Shown in pieces: positions 35,305-44,524 of a stretch of 64,000 nucleotides of DNA; the first letter of the stretch is position 1, and each line of letters starts with the position of its first letter. The notes beneath the pieces are model-generated. The model did not search any database and was not told the DNA's origin. It saw only the letters and a program-made list of their open reading frames with translations. Source of the DNA: Chromatiaceae bacterium. Lineage in GTDB: Bacteria; Pseudomonadota; Gammaproteobacteria; Chromatiales; Chromatiaceae. Position numbers and translations under genes: made by a program. The stretch spans positions 421,570 through 485,569 of the forward strand of contig JACKML010000001.1 in NCBI GenBank assembly GCA_024235415.1. The letters are read 5' to 3'.

Positions 35305-37386
35305 ATGCCGATGCATCTTCTACGCCCATTGCTGCTGATATCCCTGCTCGCACCGCTGGCGAGTCTTGCGGTCACCCTTGGCGAGGCACGCGTCAACTCG
35401 TTTCTGAACCAACCGCTGGATGCAGAGATCGACCTGATCGGCCTGGCACCGGGCCAGCACGAAGACCTGCGGCTGCGCGTCGCCAACCAGGCGCACTTCG
35501 AGCGCCTCGGCATCATCTACGACCATTTCCTGGCCGACCTGCAGTTCGACGTCGTGCAGTCCGCTGACCGCTGGCTGGTGCGTATGCGCAGCGACCGGCC
35601 GGTTGCCGAACCTTTCATCGATTTTCCGGTGCAGATGACCTGGCCCGGCGGCCAGTTGATCAAGCAGTACACCCTGCTGCTGGACCCGCCCAAGCGGATC
35701 CAGCCGGCGCGCGCCGCCAGCGTGCGGCCGGCCACGGTCGCTGCTGCACCGCAGGCTACGCCGATCACGAGCGGGGCTGACGTCTACGGCCCGGTACGCA
35801 GCGGCGAAACGCTGTGGCCCATTGCACAGAAACTCAAGCCGCGCGGCATCACCACCCAGCAGATGGCAATGGCGCTGCTGCGCGCCAACCCGCAGGCCTT
35901 TATCGACAACAACGTCAACAACCTGCGTGCCGGCGCGACCCTGACCATACCGCCACGCGGCTTCGTCGAAGAACTCGACGCTGCAACCGCGCGCGCCGAG
36001 TTCTCCGCACAAAGCCGCCGCTGGCAGGCCCCCGTGGCCACCTCGCCGCGCACCATCGAGACAGTGGCGCCGGTTCCGGCCGCACCACCGGCGCCCGAAA
36101 AACCGACGCCGCCACCGGCACAGGCAGCACCAGAGCGCAGCGCCGAGGTCGAGACCAAACCGGCCGACGCACAACTGCGCATCCTCAACGAGAAAGAAAA
36201 GACCGATGCCAAGCCGGGCAGTGACCAGGCGATACAGGAACAGCTGCTGGTCACCATGGAAGAGATCGAAAGCAACCGCATCACCACGGGCGCCATCGAA
36301 TCCCGCCTGGCGCGCCTGGAAGAGGAGCTCAACCGCATGCAGCGGCTGGTCGAGCTGAAAGATGCCCAGATCGAGGCCCTGCAATCGGAGGTCGCGACGC
36401 GCGAGACCCTGCAGCAGGAGGCGCAGGTCGCCGAGCCAACACTGCCTGCCGCGGTACCTCCAAAACTGCCCCCGGCGCTCGAAAGCAAGCTTGATACGAC
36501 ACTTGCTCAGGTCGCACCGGCGCCGGCGCCGGTCGTGACGATCGAACCCCTCGCCCCGACGCAGGCCACTCCCCCAGCCCAGCCGCTGTACGAGCAGTAC
36601 CTGTGGATCGTATGGGTCGTGCTTGGACTGCTCGGACTGAGCGCGTTGATGATGCTCGCCCGGCGGCCACAGGCCGTCGAGGCCGCGGCACCGATGGCTG
36701 ACCTGCCGCGCGTGAACCGCGAGACCAAGGCCGCCTACCGCGCCGAAAGCGCGCCGCCGGCCAAGGCCGACCTCAAACAGGCTGAGGCGGACCTCCGCAC
36801 CCTGGCACAGGAACTCGCCGATGAGCCGGCGACGGACGCTTATGACGACGTCGTGCCCGAGGAATTACCGGAGCTGGACCTCGCAGCAGCGCGCCGGGCC
36901 GTTCAGGCCGAGCGTGCCGGCGGCGGCCTGACCAATTCCCTGCTCGACACCATGATCGACGAAAGCAAGCTGCTGGCCGAACCGCCAGAGACGGTGGGAC
37001 TGGACACCGAGTTCACGGATGACGACATCGCCTCCTGGGTCGCCGAGCTCGGTGCCGAGGCCGAACGTGCCGATATGCGCAGCGCGAACGACGAACAGAT
37101 GGCGGCAGACGATGACATCCCCAGCATCCTGACCGAACTCGACGACCAGTTGACCTCGGCCGACAGCGTCGACTCGCCGCGCAGCACCGGCATAGAACTC
37201 GAGCCGATCGATGACGCCGACAGCATCGAGGACGATACCTTCACGATGAGTCTCGACCTCGCCCGCGCCTATCTCGAGATTGGCGACCATGACGGCGCCA
37301 AAGACATGCTCAACCAGGCGCTCAGCGGGGCGCGCAGTCCCGATCACCGGCGCCAGATAGAAGAACTGCTGCAGCAGATCGACTGA
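35305..37386 (+). CDS. fimV: FimV/HubP-family polar organising protein
   Basis: The 693-residue protein has a signal peptide (about 1-22) and the FimV N-terminal domain (VTLGEARVNSFLNQPLDAEIDLIGL). A LysM-like domain for peptidoglycan lies at about 155-215. A Pro/Ala-rich linker and coiled coil follow, then one membrane helix (YLWIVWVVLGLLGLSALMMLA, from residue 432). An acidic cytoplasmic region ends in the conserved FimV C-terminal TPR-like motif (DLARAYLEIGDHDGAKDMLNQAL). FimV/HubP proteins mark the cell pole and recruit flagellar, pilus and chemotaxis factors. Its insertion between legB and legG links polarity with filament glycosylation genes by position only. Confidence 0.92.
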   Translation: MPMHLLRPLLLISLLAPLASLAVTLGEARVNSFLNQPLDAEIDLIGLAPGQHEDLRLRVANQAHFERLGIIYDHFLADLQFDVVQSADRWLVRMRSDRPVAEPFIDFPVQMTWPGGQLIKQYTLLLDPPKRIQPARAASVRPATVAAAPQATPITSGADVYGPVRSGETLWPIAQKLKPRGITTQQMAMALLRANPQAFIDNNVNNLRAGATLTIPPRGFVEELDAATARAEFSAQSRRWQAPVATSPRTIETVAPVPAAPPAPEKPTPPPAQAAPERSAEVETKPADAQLRILNEKEKTDAKPGSDQAIQEQLLVTMEEIESNRITTGAIESRLARLEEELNRMQRLVELKDAQIEALQSEVATRETLQQEAQVAEPTLPAAVPPKLPPALESKLDTTLAQVAPAPAPVVTIEPLAPTQATPPAQPLYEQYLWIVWVVLGLLGLSALMMLARRPQAVEAAAPMADLPRVNRETKAAYRAESAPPAKADLKQAEADLRTLAQELADEPATDAYDDVVPEELPELDLAAARRAVQAERAGGGLTNSLLDTMIDESKLLAEPPETVGLDTEFTDDDIASWVAELGAEAERADMRSANDEQMAADDDIPSILTELDDQLTSADSVDSPRSTGIELEPIDDADSIEDDTFTMSLDLARAYLEIGDHDGAKDMLNQALSGARSPDHRRQIEELLQQID

Positions 37387-37473
37387 AGGGAACCCCGAAT
37401 GCACCGGGGGCGCTCGGCCATCGTGCGCAACTGCTAATATCCCGTGCATGCTCGATCGAATGGCGACAGGCTG

Positions 37474-38616
37474 ATGCGCATTTGCGCCGTAACCGGCTCA
37501 CGTGCCGATTGGGGCTTGTTGAAGCCGGTGTTGATGCGCCTGCGGGCATCAACCGCCAGCATGCAGCTGGTCGTCACCGGCAGCCACCTCGATACCCGCT
37601 TTGGCCACACGGTCGACGATATCCGGGCCGATGGCTTCACCCCCGATCGCCAGGTCACCCTGGATCTGGAAGGCGACGACCCCTGTGCGGTGGCCAAGGC
37701 GATGGGCAGAGCGGTCGGTGGCATCGCCGAGGCCCTGCATTCACTGCAACCCGATATCCTGGTGGTCCTCGGTGACCGCTACGAGATCTTCGCCGCGGCA
37801 CAGGCGGCACTGCTGCTGCGTATCCCGGTCGCCCACATCGCCGGTGGCGACATTACCGAAGGCGCATTCGACGACGCGATCCGTCACGCGATCAGCAAGC
37901 TGTCGCACCTGCATTTCACCACCAATGCCGAGGCAGGCCGTCGCGTCCTGCAGCTGGGCGAGGCGTCTTCCCGTGTGTTCATCAGCGGCAGTCCCGGGAT
38001 CGATGCCCTGATCGGGACGCCACGTTGGGACCGTCAGCAGCTGCAACGACACATTGGCTTCAGCCTGCGCCGACGCAACCTCGCAATCACGTTCCATCCC
38101 GTCACCCTCGACGATACCGAACCGGAGGCACAGATCGCCCCGCTGCTCGCTGCGCTGGAAGCAATGGACGACACCACGGGCCTGATCTTCACTGGCGCCA
38201 ACGCCGACAACGGTGGACAGCGGATCAACCGCCTGCTGCGCGATTTCGCAGGTACCCACGACAACGCCTGCTTCTGCGTCTCGCTCGGCCAGGCCGGCTA
38301 CTACAGCCTGGTCGAACAGGCGGACCTGGTGGTCGGAAATTCCTCCAGCGGCCTGTACGAGGCGCCGTCGCTGCACACACCGACACTGGATATCGGCACG
38401 CGCCAACAGGGACGGTTGCGTGGACCCAGCGTGCTGCATGCAGAGAACGAACACATCGCGATCGGGCGTATGATCGAATCGATACTGCGCGATCCGCCGC
38501 AGGACTTCAGCAACCCCTATGGCGACGGCGTCGCCAGCCGGCGCATTGCCGATGTGCTGCTGGCAATCGATGACCCACGGCAGCTGCTGATCAAACACTT
38601 CGTGGAAGCGAACTGA
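37474..38616 (+). CDS. legG: UDP/GDP-sugar 2-epimerase, hydrolysing (LegG/NeuC family)
   Basis: ATG 37474 gives MRICAVTGSRADWGLLKPVLM. That start, and the later DILVVLGDRYEIFAAAQAALL, HIAGGDITEGAFDDAIRHAISKLSHLHF and VVGNSSSGLYEAP, are the NeuC/LegG hydrolysing 2-epimerase blocks. The 380-residue length fits. The enzyme releases the nucleotide and yields the 2-epimer sugar used for condensation with phosphoenolpyruvate. Its stop codon overlaps the legI start (TGATG). LegG is preferred over NeuC because LegB and PtmE-type genes are nearby. Confidence 0.85.
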   Translation: MRICAVTGSRADWGLLKPVLMRLRASTASMQLVVTGSHLDTRFGHTVDDIRADGFTPDRQVTLDLEGDDPCAVAKAMGRAVGGIAEALHSLQPDILVVLGDRYEIFAAAQAALLLRIPVAHIAGGDITEGAFDDAIRHAISKLSHLHFTTNAEAGRRVLQLGEASSRVFISGSPGIDALIGTPRWDRQQLQRHIGFSLRRRNLAITFHPVTLDDTEPEAQIAPLLAALEAMDDTTGLIFTGANADNGGQRINRLLRDFAGTHDNACFCVSLGQAGYYSLVEQADLVVGNSSSGLYEAPSLHTPTLDIGTRQQGRLRGPSVLHAENEHIAIGRMIESILRDPPQDFSNPYGDGVASRRIADVLLAIDDPRQLLIKHFVEAN

Positions 38617-39695
38617 TGGGCACCCACAACGACACGGTCTACGTCATCGCCGAGGCGGGCGTGAACCACAACGGGGATGTGCGGCGAGCCTTCGCGATGA
38701 TCGATGTTGCCGCCGAGGCAGGCGCCGATGCGATCAAGTTCCAGACATTCGTCCCGGCGGCCCTGGTCAGCGCCGCGGCGCGCAAGGCCGACTACCAGCA
38801 GCGCAACGACCCGCAGAACGAAAGCCAACTGGCGATGCTGCAGCGCCTCACACTGGATTTCGACAGTCATTTCCAACTCCTCGAACACTGCGAGACACGC
38901 GGCATCGATTTCCTGTCATCACCGTTCGATGCGCAGAGCGCGCGCTTTTTGCTCGACCGCCTGCGACTGCGGCGGATCAAGCTTGGCTCGGGTGAACTGA
39001 CCAATGCCCCGCTGGTGTGGCAACTCGCCACCGCCGACGTCGATCTGGTGTTGTCCACCGGCATGGCAACACTCGATGAGATCCACCAGGCCCTTGGCCT
39101 GTGCTGTCTGGCGATGGACGGCATCACGCCGCACTCGGCTCAAGACTGTCTGGATGCGTTCGACTCAGAGCGGCTGCGCGGGCGTATCTCGATCATGCAC
39201 TGCACCACGGAATACCCGTGCCCGTACGACCAGGTAAACCTGCGGGCAATGGATACGCTGCGCACCTGCTTCGGGCTCGATGTCGGGTACTCGGACCATA
39301 CCGCCGGGATCGCGGTCAGCCTGGCCGCGGTCGCACGCGGCGCGCGCATCATCGAAAAGCACTTCACCCTCGACCGTGCGCTGCCAGGCCCGGATCACGC
39401 GGCCTCGCTCGAGCCGGACGAACTGAACGACCTGGTCGCCGGCATCAGGGCGGTATCGCTGGCCCTGGGGCAAAGCGAGAAGTCGCCCGGCAGTGCTGAG
39501 CTGCGCAACGCCGAGGTCGCGCGCAAGTCACTGGTCGCCGCGCGGCCTATCCGCCGTGGCGAGGCATTCGACCAGGACAATCTGACCACCAAGCGGCCGG
39601 GCAGCGGACTCGCACCACTGTACTACTGGTCGCTGCTGGGCACCGTTGCCGACCGCGACTACGCGGCCGACGAGCCGATCGGCGAACCACGATGA
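38616..39695 (+). CDS. legI: Nonulosonic acid synthase (legionaminic acid synthase, NeuB family)
   Basis: The 359-residue enzyme has the NeuB TIM barrel: VIAEAGVNHNGDVRRAFAMIDVAAEAGADAIKFQTF, LGSGELTNAPLVW and LSTGMATLDEI, plus HCTTEYPCP and VGYSDHTAGI. It ends in a SAF/antifreeze-like domain (RKSLVAARPIRRGEAF ... TTKRPGSGLAP). It condenses a 6-carbon 2,4-diamino sugar with phosphoenolpyruvate to give a 9-carbon nonulosonic acid. It overlaps legG by 1 nt at its start and the next gene by 4 nt at its end. Confidence 0.9.
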   Translation: MGTHNDTVYVIAEAGVNHNGDVRRAFAMIDVAAEAGADAIKFQTFVPAALVSAAARKADYQQRNDPQNESQLAMLQRLTLDFDSHFQLLEHCETRGIDFLSSPFDAQSARFLLDRLRLRRIKLGSGELTNAPLVWQLATADVDLVLSTGMATLDEIHQALGLCCLAMDGITPHSAQDCLDAFDSERLRGRISIMHCTTEYPCPYDQVNLRAMDTLRTCFGLDVGYSDHTAGIAVSLAAVARGARIIEKHFTLDRALPGPDHAASLEPDELNDLVAGIRAVSLALGQSEKSPGSAELRNAEVARKSLVAARPIRRGEAFDQDNLTTKRPGSGLAPLYYWSLLGTVADRDYAADEPIGEPR

Positions 39696-40285
39696 TCCGG
39701 CGCAGCGGCCCCCGTTCCGAACCCGTCGAACCCGCCGAATCGTTTGCGGCCGTGCGCGATGCGTTGCTCAGCCGTCGGCGCTTTCTGATCCAGTCGGCGG
39801 GCGGCACCATCGCCTTGCTGTTCGGACTTCGCAGTGTCGGCGCTGCCGAAGATCCGGACCCGTGGCCAACACTGGATGCCGTGCTCCGCCACCTGCTGCC
39901 GAGCGAACCGGACAGCCCTGGAGCAGAGGAGATCCACGCCCTGGATTACCTGCGCTTCGTGGTCGGCGACCAGAAGGTCTCCGCAGAAGATCGCCAGTTC
40001 ATCGTTCAGGGCAGTCAATGGCTGAATCAACTGTCACAGCAGACATACGCCCGCGCCTTTGTCGACCTGGACGACGCAAGCCGGGAGCTGCTGCTGCGCC
40101 GCACTGCCGCCTCTGCAGCCGGCGAGAACTGGCTGTCCACCCTGCTCAGCTACCTGTTCGAGGCACTGCTGACGGCCCCGGCCTACGGCGGCAACCCTAA
40201 CGGCATCGGCTGGCGCTGGCTGTCCTATGTGCCGGGCTTTCCACTGCCCGGCCCGGGCACACGCTACCCCGAGCTGCCATTGTGA
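39692..40285 (+). CDS. Gluconate 2-dehydrogenase subunit 3-like (GMC-partner) protein, Tat signal
   Basis: The 197-residue protein has a twin-arginine leader (SRRRFLIQSAGGTIALLFGLRSVGAA). The remainder resembles the gluconate 2-dehydrogenase subunit 3 family (PF13618): TLDAVLRHLLPSEPDSPGAEEIHALDYLRFV and the Tyr/Gly-rich tail AYGGNPNGIGWRWLSY. Such subunits are exported together with a GMC flavoprotein. It overlaps both legI (ATGA) and the following oxidoreductase gene. The electron acceptor subunit (a cytochrome) is not adjacent. Confidence 0.8.
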   Translation: MIRRSGPRSEPVEPAESFAAVRDALLSRRRFLIQSAGGTIALLFGLRSVGAAEDPDPWPTLDAVLRHLLPSEPDSPGAEEIHALDYLRFVVGDQKVSAEDRQFIVQGSQWLNQLSQQTYARAFVDLDDASRELLLRRTAASAAGENWLSTLLSYLFEALLTAPAYGGNPNGIGWRWLSYVPGFPLPGPGTRYPELPL

Positions 40286-41976
40286 GCCGCGACTTCGATG
40301 TCTGCGTGATCGGCAGTGGTGCCGGCGGTGGACCGGTCGCCTACCGGCTGGCAGAGGCGGGATACTCGGTCGTCGTACTGGAAAAAGGCCCCTGGCTGCG
40401 CGAGCAGCACTTCACGAAGGACGAGCTGGCGTGCTGTCGGCGCGCGGTCTACACGCCAGAACTGCGCGACGAACAGCACGTGATCGAACAGGCCGATGAC
40501 GCAACCGGCTGGCAGTCGACGCCCACACAGGCGTCTGGCTGGAGTTTCTGGAACGGCAACTGCGTGGGTGGGTCTAGCAACTTCATGAGCGGCTATTTCC
40601 ACCGGCTCAAACCGGTCGATTTCAAGCTGCGCAGCACCTTCGGCCCGATCGCCGGTGCCAACGTCGTCGACTGGCCTATCGAGTATGCCGACCTCGAGCC
40701 CTACTACGACCGCGTCGAGCGCCTGGTTGGCGTATCAGGAAAAGCCGACACCCACGCCAACAGCGAACCGCGGTCGAGCAGCGATTTCCCGTTTCCGCCG
40801 ACACTGGAACACCCGATCTCGGCACGCATTGACCAGGCCGCCGCACAACTCGGCTTTCACGCACTGCGCGTGCCGCGCGCGATACTGTCTCAGCCCGCGA
40901 TGGGCCGACGCGGCTGCGAGTATTCCGGCTTCTGCGGCAGCTTCGGCTGTTCCAGCGGCGCCAAGGGCAGTTCGCGCGCCGCGCTGCTCGATCACGCGGT
41001 GGCCAGCGGACGCTGCGAGATCCGCGCCCACGCCAAGGTGTATCGCATCGCCAGTGATGCCCGCGGCCGCATCAGTTCGGTCGACTATTTCGACCACGAC
41101 GGACAAAGCCACCGGGTCGATGCACAGATCTACGTGGTGGCCTGTCAGGCAATCGAGAGCAGCCGCCTGCTGCTGGCCTCGGTCGGCCCGCGCTTCCCCG
41201 ACGGCCTGGCCAACAACCATGCCCAGGTCGGCCGCAACCTTCTGTTCTCCGGCGGCGGTGCCGGCAGTGGCGACCTGGAGTTCGAAGACCACGACGAGGC
41301 CGCGACGGCCGCGATGCGCGTGGTCGGCCCATTCGTCAATCGCGCGCTGGACGACTGGTACACGCTGGACGACCCGCAGCTCGGGCGCGCCAAGGGCGGC
41401 ATCATCGAGTTCCTGTGGGATCACCCCAATGCGGTGGTACGCGCCGAGAACGCGAAATGGCGCGACGGCGAGCTGGTCTGGGGCAAGCCGCTTAAACGCC
41501 GCCTCGAGGCCTGGTTCCGCACCGACCGCACGCTGAATTTCGAGGTGTTCAACGACTGGCTGCCAAACGACGACTGTTTCGTCGCACTCGACGGCCAGGT
41601 GCGCGATCGCTGGGACAGCCCGGTGGCCAGGGTACGCATCGGCGCACACCCGCAGGATCAACGCGTTGGCCGTTTTCTGGCCGACAAGGGCGAGCTGCTG
41701 TTGCGTCAACTCGGCGCACGTCGCGTCGCCTCCTCGGTCGGCCCGGCGCCGCCGGCCAACCTGCAGGCCGGTGGCTGCCGCTTTGGCAGCGCCGCCGAAG
41801 ACGCGGTGCTGGATGCCGACTGCCGTGCCCACGAGGTCGAGAACCTGTTTGTCAGCGACGGCAGCTTCATGCCCACCGGCGGCAGTGTGCCTTACACGTT
41901 CACGATCTACGCCAACAGCTTTCGCGTCGCCGACCGTATCGTGGCGCAGCTTGGGGGCCCACGAGGTAGTGCCTAA
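40282..41976 (+). CDS. GMC-family FAD-dependent oxidoreductase
   Basis: The GTG start at 40282 overlaps the preceding stop codon. The 564-residue flavoprotein has the FAD-binding motif GSGAGGG (residues 11-17), followed by ...VVVLEKGP. NCVGGSSNFMSGYFHRLKPVDF is the GMC signature, and NLFVSDGSFMPTGGSVPYTFTIYANSFRVAD is the C-terminal active-site segment. The family oxidises alcohol groups, often of sugars or sugar acids. With the Tat-exported subunit it probably acts in the periplasm. It is the last gene of the legG-legI unit, so a sugar substrate tied to nonulosonate metabolism is tempting but unproven. Confidence 0.88.
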   Translation: MSRDFDVCVIGSGAGGGPVAYRLAEAGYSVVVLEKGPWLREQHFTKDELACCRRAVYTPELRDEQHVIEQADDATGWQSTPTQASGWSFWNGNCVGGSSNFMSGYFHRLKPVDFKLRSTFGPIAGANVVDWPIEYADLEPYYDRVERLVGVSGKADTHANSEPRSSSDFPFPPTLEHPISARIDQAAAQLGFHALRVPRAILSQPAMGRRGCEYSGFCGSFGCSSGAKGSSRAALLDHAVASGRCEIRAHAKVYRIASDARGRISSVDYFDHDGQSHRVDAQIYVVACQAIESSRLLLASVGPRFPDGLANNHAQVGRNLLFSGGGAGSGDLEFEDHDEAATAAMRVVGPFVNRALDDWYTLDDPQLGRAKGGIIEFLWDHPNAVVRAENAKWRDGELVWGKPLKRRLEAWFRTDRTLNFEVFNDWLPNDDCFVALDGQVRDRWDSPVARVRIGAHPQDQRVGRFLADKGELLLRQLGARRVASSVGPAPPANLQAGGCRFGSAAEDAVLDADCRAHEVENLFVSDGSFMPTGGSVPYTFTIYANSFRVADRIVAQLGGPRGSA

Positions 41977-42043
41977 CGGACATGGCCGTTTCACTCTCGC
42001 CTTGCACGCTCCCAGACGAGGGTGCCGCAAACGTGTGTCTCCT

Positions 42044-42087
42044 TCTCCCAGATGGGAGAGGGGGCTTTTGCGACACCCTCCGGAGGG
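42044..42087. repeat. Intergenic palindromes of the CCCTCTCC/GGAGAGGG type
   Basis: TCTCCCA-GA-TGGGAGA (42044-42059) is followed by the 12-bp perfect palindrome CCCTCCGGAGGG (42076-42087). They lie between the converging GMC oxidoreductase and parA-like genes and may serve as a terminator. A similar, longer hairpin lies between flgF and flgE. Confidence 0.6.
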
Positions 42088-42122
42088 AGAGAGGGACGCA
42101 GGCTCGCTTCGCAATTTTCACG

Positions 42123-42896
42123 CTAAAAAGGCGAATTGAAATCCGACAGCGGGCGCAGTCCACCAACCCGTACCTTCACCTCGTCCCACAGCGCCTGGTA
42201 GGCGCGCGCCGCGGTCGAACGCGGTGCATAGTCGGTCACCGGACGACGCTCCAGGCCCATACGCTCGACTTCCGTGGCATACGGAATCGTGCTTTCGAGT
42301 ACCTTGCAGCGCGGATCGGCAGGACTGGAGATGATGTCGAGGTGCAGCCGCTTGCGCCGGTCCACCATCGAGTAGAAGGCATACACCGGCGTCTCCAGAC
42401 CGTGGCCCTGCATAAAATCGAGCAGCTGCTCCATGGTCCGCAGTGACAGCGTGGTCGGGATCGTCGGCAGCAACAGGGCATCGGCAGCGCGGAAGATGTT
42501 TTCGGACACCAGCGAGATGCTCGGCGGACAGTCCAGCACCACCAGATCGTAGTGCTGTGACAGCGGGCGCAGCAGCTTGAGAAGCTGCAGTGCCGGTTTC
42601 TTGCTCTCGCCCAGCAGCAGATCCATGTTGCGATACGAGAAGTCAGCCGGCAGCAGATCGAGGTTGGGGTAATCCGACCCCTTGATCACCTCATCGAGGT
42701 CACGCTTGCCACGCAGCATCTTCATGCTGCCCTTCACCTTCGGTTTGACACGCAGGTAGAAGGTCGCCGCGGCCTGGGGGTCCAGGTCCCAGATCAGGGT
42801 ACGCAGGCCGCTGCTCGCCGCGAGGTGGGCGATATTCACTGCGGTCGCTGTCTTGCCCACGCCACCCTTGATGTTGTAGACACCGAGTATCTTCAT
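42123..42896 (-). CDS. ParA/MinD-like ATPase (orphan)
   Basis: The ATG at 42896 overlaps the stop of the CHAD gene (ATGA). The deviant Walker A motif KGGVGKT (Lys10 and Lys15) opens the protein: MKILGVYNIKGGVGKTATAVNIA. DLDPQAAAT and VVLDCPPS are the Walker A' and B segments. It is 257 residues with no ParB gene nearby. ParA-like ATPases position cellular cargo on the nucleoid. The cargo is likely indicated by the partner CHAD protein, which in other bacteria localises to polyphosphate granules. Confidence 0.88.
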   Translation of the reverse strand: MKILGVYNIKGGVGKTATAVNIAHLAASSGLRTLIWDLDPQAAATFYLRVKPKVKGSMKMLRGKRDLDEVIKGSDYPNLDLLPADFSYRNMDLLLGESKKPALQLLKLLRPLSQHYDLVVLDCPPSISLVSENIFRAADALLLPTIPTTLSLRTMEQLLDFMQGHGLETPVYAFYSMVDRRKRLHLDIISSPADPRCKVLESTIPYATEVERMGLERRPVTDYAPRSTAARAYQALWDEVKVRVGGLRPLSDFNSPF

Positions 42897-44443
42897 CCCT
42901 GCTGTGGGTCCCCGTTCTTGAACAATGCCTTGTATTGCGCGTGATTGTCGGCCGTATCGAATGCCCCGAAACAACCGGCAAAGCGCTCGTGTGCCGCCTG
43001 TTGGTGGCGCAGCAGGTCGGCCACCAGGGCGCCGATCGCGAGCACCGCGGGCAGACTGTCACCCTCCCCTTCGGCGATCTCGCGCGCAAATCCCCGCAGC
43101 GTGTCTGCCTGCACCTCGAGGTCCTGGAAATCGCCGAGGTTGTCGAGCAGGTCCTTCAATGTCCGGATGATGCCCTTGAGTGCCGGCGCCGGGTACAGAC
43201 CGCGGAAAAACTCGATCAGATAACGCAGCTTCTTGCAGTCCTTGCGCAATGCATGCATGTCCTCGGCATGCCCCCCGGTCACCACCGCACGCCCGTCCTT
43301 GAGCACCTTCTTGTACATGCGCCAGATGCGCTGACCGGCCACGCGCTCGACCGGCAGATCGGCAAACCAGCCCGGTTCGCCCGGAAGTTCATCGGCTTCA
43401 AGGACTGTGCGCCAGTCGTCGAGCAAGGCGCGCATCGGTGCAGCACCGAGCTCCCGCCTGAGCTTCTGCTGCGCGGCCTGCTGCGCCGCTCGCAGGCGAT
43501 TCGCCAGTACATCGAGGTCACCGGCCATCACGGTTGGCAGGCTGGCACGGTAGCGCGGCAGTTCGAGCAGAAAGACATCGAGGTCGCGGGTCGGCCCGGT
43601 GACCTGCCCGAGCCAGGCGAAGCGCTGCCTGAAATCGGCGACCACATCGTCCGGCAGCACATGCTTGACCTGCGACAGCGCCGATCGCGTGCGACGGGTG
43701 GCGACACGCAGATCATGCAGGAACTCGCTGTCGAGGTCGGCGCGCGCACCGGCGATGTTGCGTTCGAGCGTGTCGAGCAGGCGGCGCATCACCTTGCGCA
43801 GCGCGTCGACCGCCATCGTCCCGGGCTTGAGCGGCACCTCGAGCTTTGACGAATAGTCCCCCGGCTCGCGCCCGACCGCGGCCACGGCCTCGTCGAACAG
43901 GCATTCGGGGGCACTCGGCCACTCCCATTCGTCGGCAAGCCGTGCGGCCAGGGCCGCCAGCTCGTCTTCGTAACCCTTCACGGCAACCAGGCGCAGGCGC
44001 GGCCACAGGGTACGCGGCTCGCTGACCTCGGCGGAGTCACAATTCAGACGCAGCATCTGCAGGCGCACCACGGTCTTGGCATCCTCGTTGAGCACGCCCA
44101 GATCAGTGACCTCGCATTGCACCCGGGCCACCGGCAGCAACACCCGCATCTCGAGCAGGCCCGCCACCTTCTTTTGCAGATCACTTGCCGGAAAATCGGC
44201 CGGCCAGGCGGGTACATCGACGACCCCAATCGAGTCGACCACCTCGCTGCCCGCGGCATCTTTCAGGCGCAGGACAGTGCCCAGGGGTGTCGCCACCTGC
44301 AGCAGGCGCAGGCCCGCCGCGTGCAGGCGCCAGTCGAAGCTGTCGAAGAAGGTCAGCAGCAGACGCGTGGAATTGTCGATCTGACAACCGGCCGTATCGC
44401 CCAGCATTCTCGCCAGCCGAGCCGGGCTGACGTCGTGGGGCAT
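42893..44443 (-). CDS. CHAD-domain protein (polyphosphate-granule associated) with degenerate CYTH-like N terminus
   Basis: The chosen ATG at 44443 gives 516 residues; a GTG at 44524 would add 27. The C-terminal half is a CHAD domain with two helical repeats. Each begins with the conserved His and basic residues: FLHDLRVATRRTRSAL and MHALRKDCKKLRYLIEFF. The N-terminal part (LLLTFFDSFDWRLHAAGLRLLQ, TVLRLKDA) resembles a CYTH/triphosphate-tunnel domain with degraded acidic motifs. CHAD domains bind polyphosphate. The gene is co-directional and overlaps parA. Confidence 0.85.
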   Translation of the reverse strand: MPHDVSPARLARMLGDTAGCQIDNSTRLLLTFFDSFDWRLHAAGLRLLQVATPLGTVLRLKDAAGSEVVDSIGVVDVPAWPADFPASDLQKKVAGLLEMRVLLPVARVQCEVTDLGVLNEDAKTVVRLQMLRLNCDSAEVSEPRTLWPRLRLVAVKGYEDELAALAARLADEWEWPSAPECLFDEAVAAVGREPGDYSSKLEVPLKPGTMAVDALRKVMRRLLDTLERNIAGARADLDSEFLHDLRVATRRTRSALSQVKHVLPDDVVADFRQRFAWLGQVTGPTRDLDVFLLELPRYRASLPTVMAGDLDVLANRLRAAQQAAQQKLRRELGAAPMRALLDDWRTVLEADELPGEPGWFADLPVERVAGQRIWRMYKKVLKDGRAVVTGGHAEDMHALRKDCKKLRYLIEFFRGLYPAPALKGIIRTLKDLLDNLGDFQDLEVQADTLRGFAREIAEGEGDSLPAVLAIGALVADLLRHQQAAHERFAGCFGAFDTADNHAQYKALFKNGDPQQG

Positions 44444-44524
44444 CAGGAATCCACTACGGGTTGAATCAGGTGTCTCGGACGTCAAGGGAAAACTGCCGGA
44501 TCTGTTCTTCGGATTGATCTGCAC

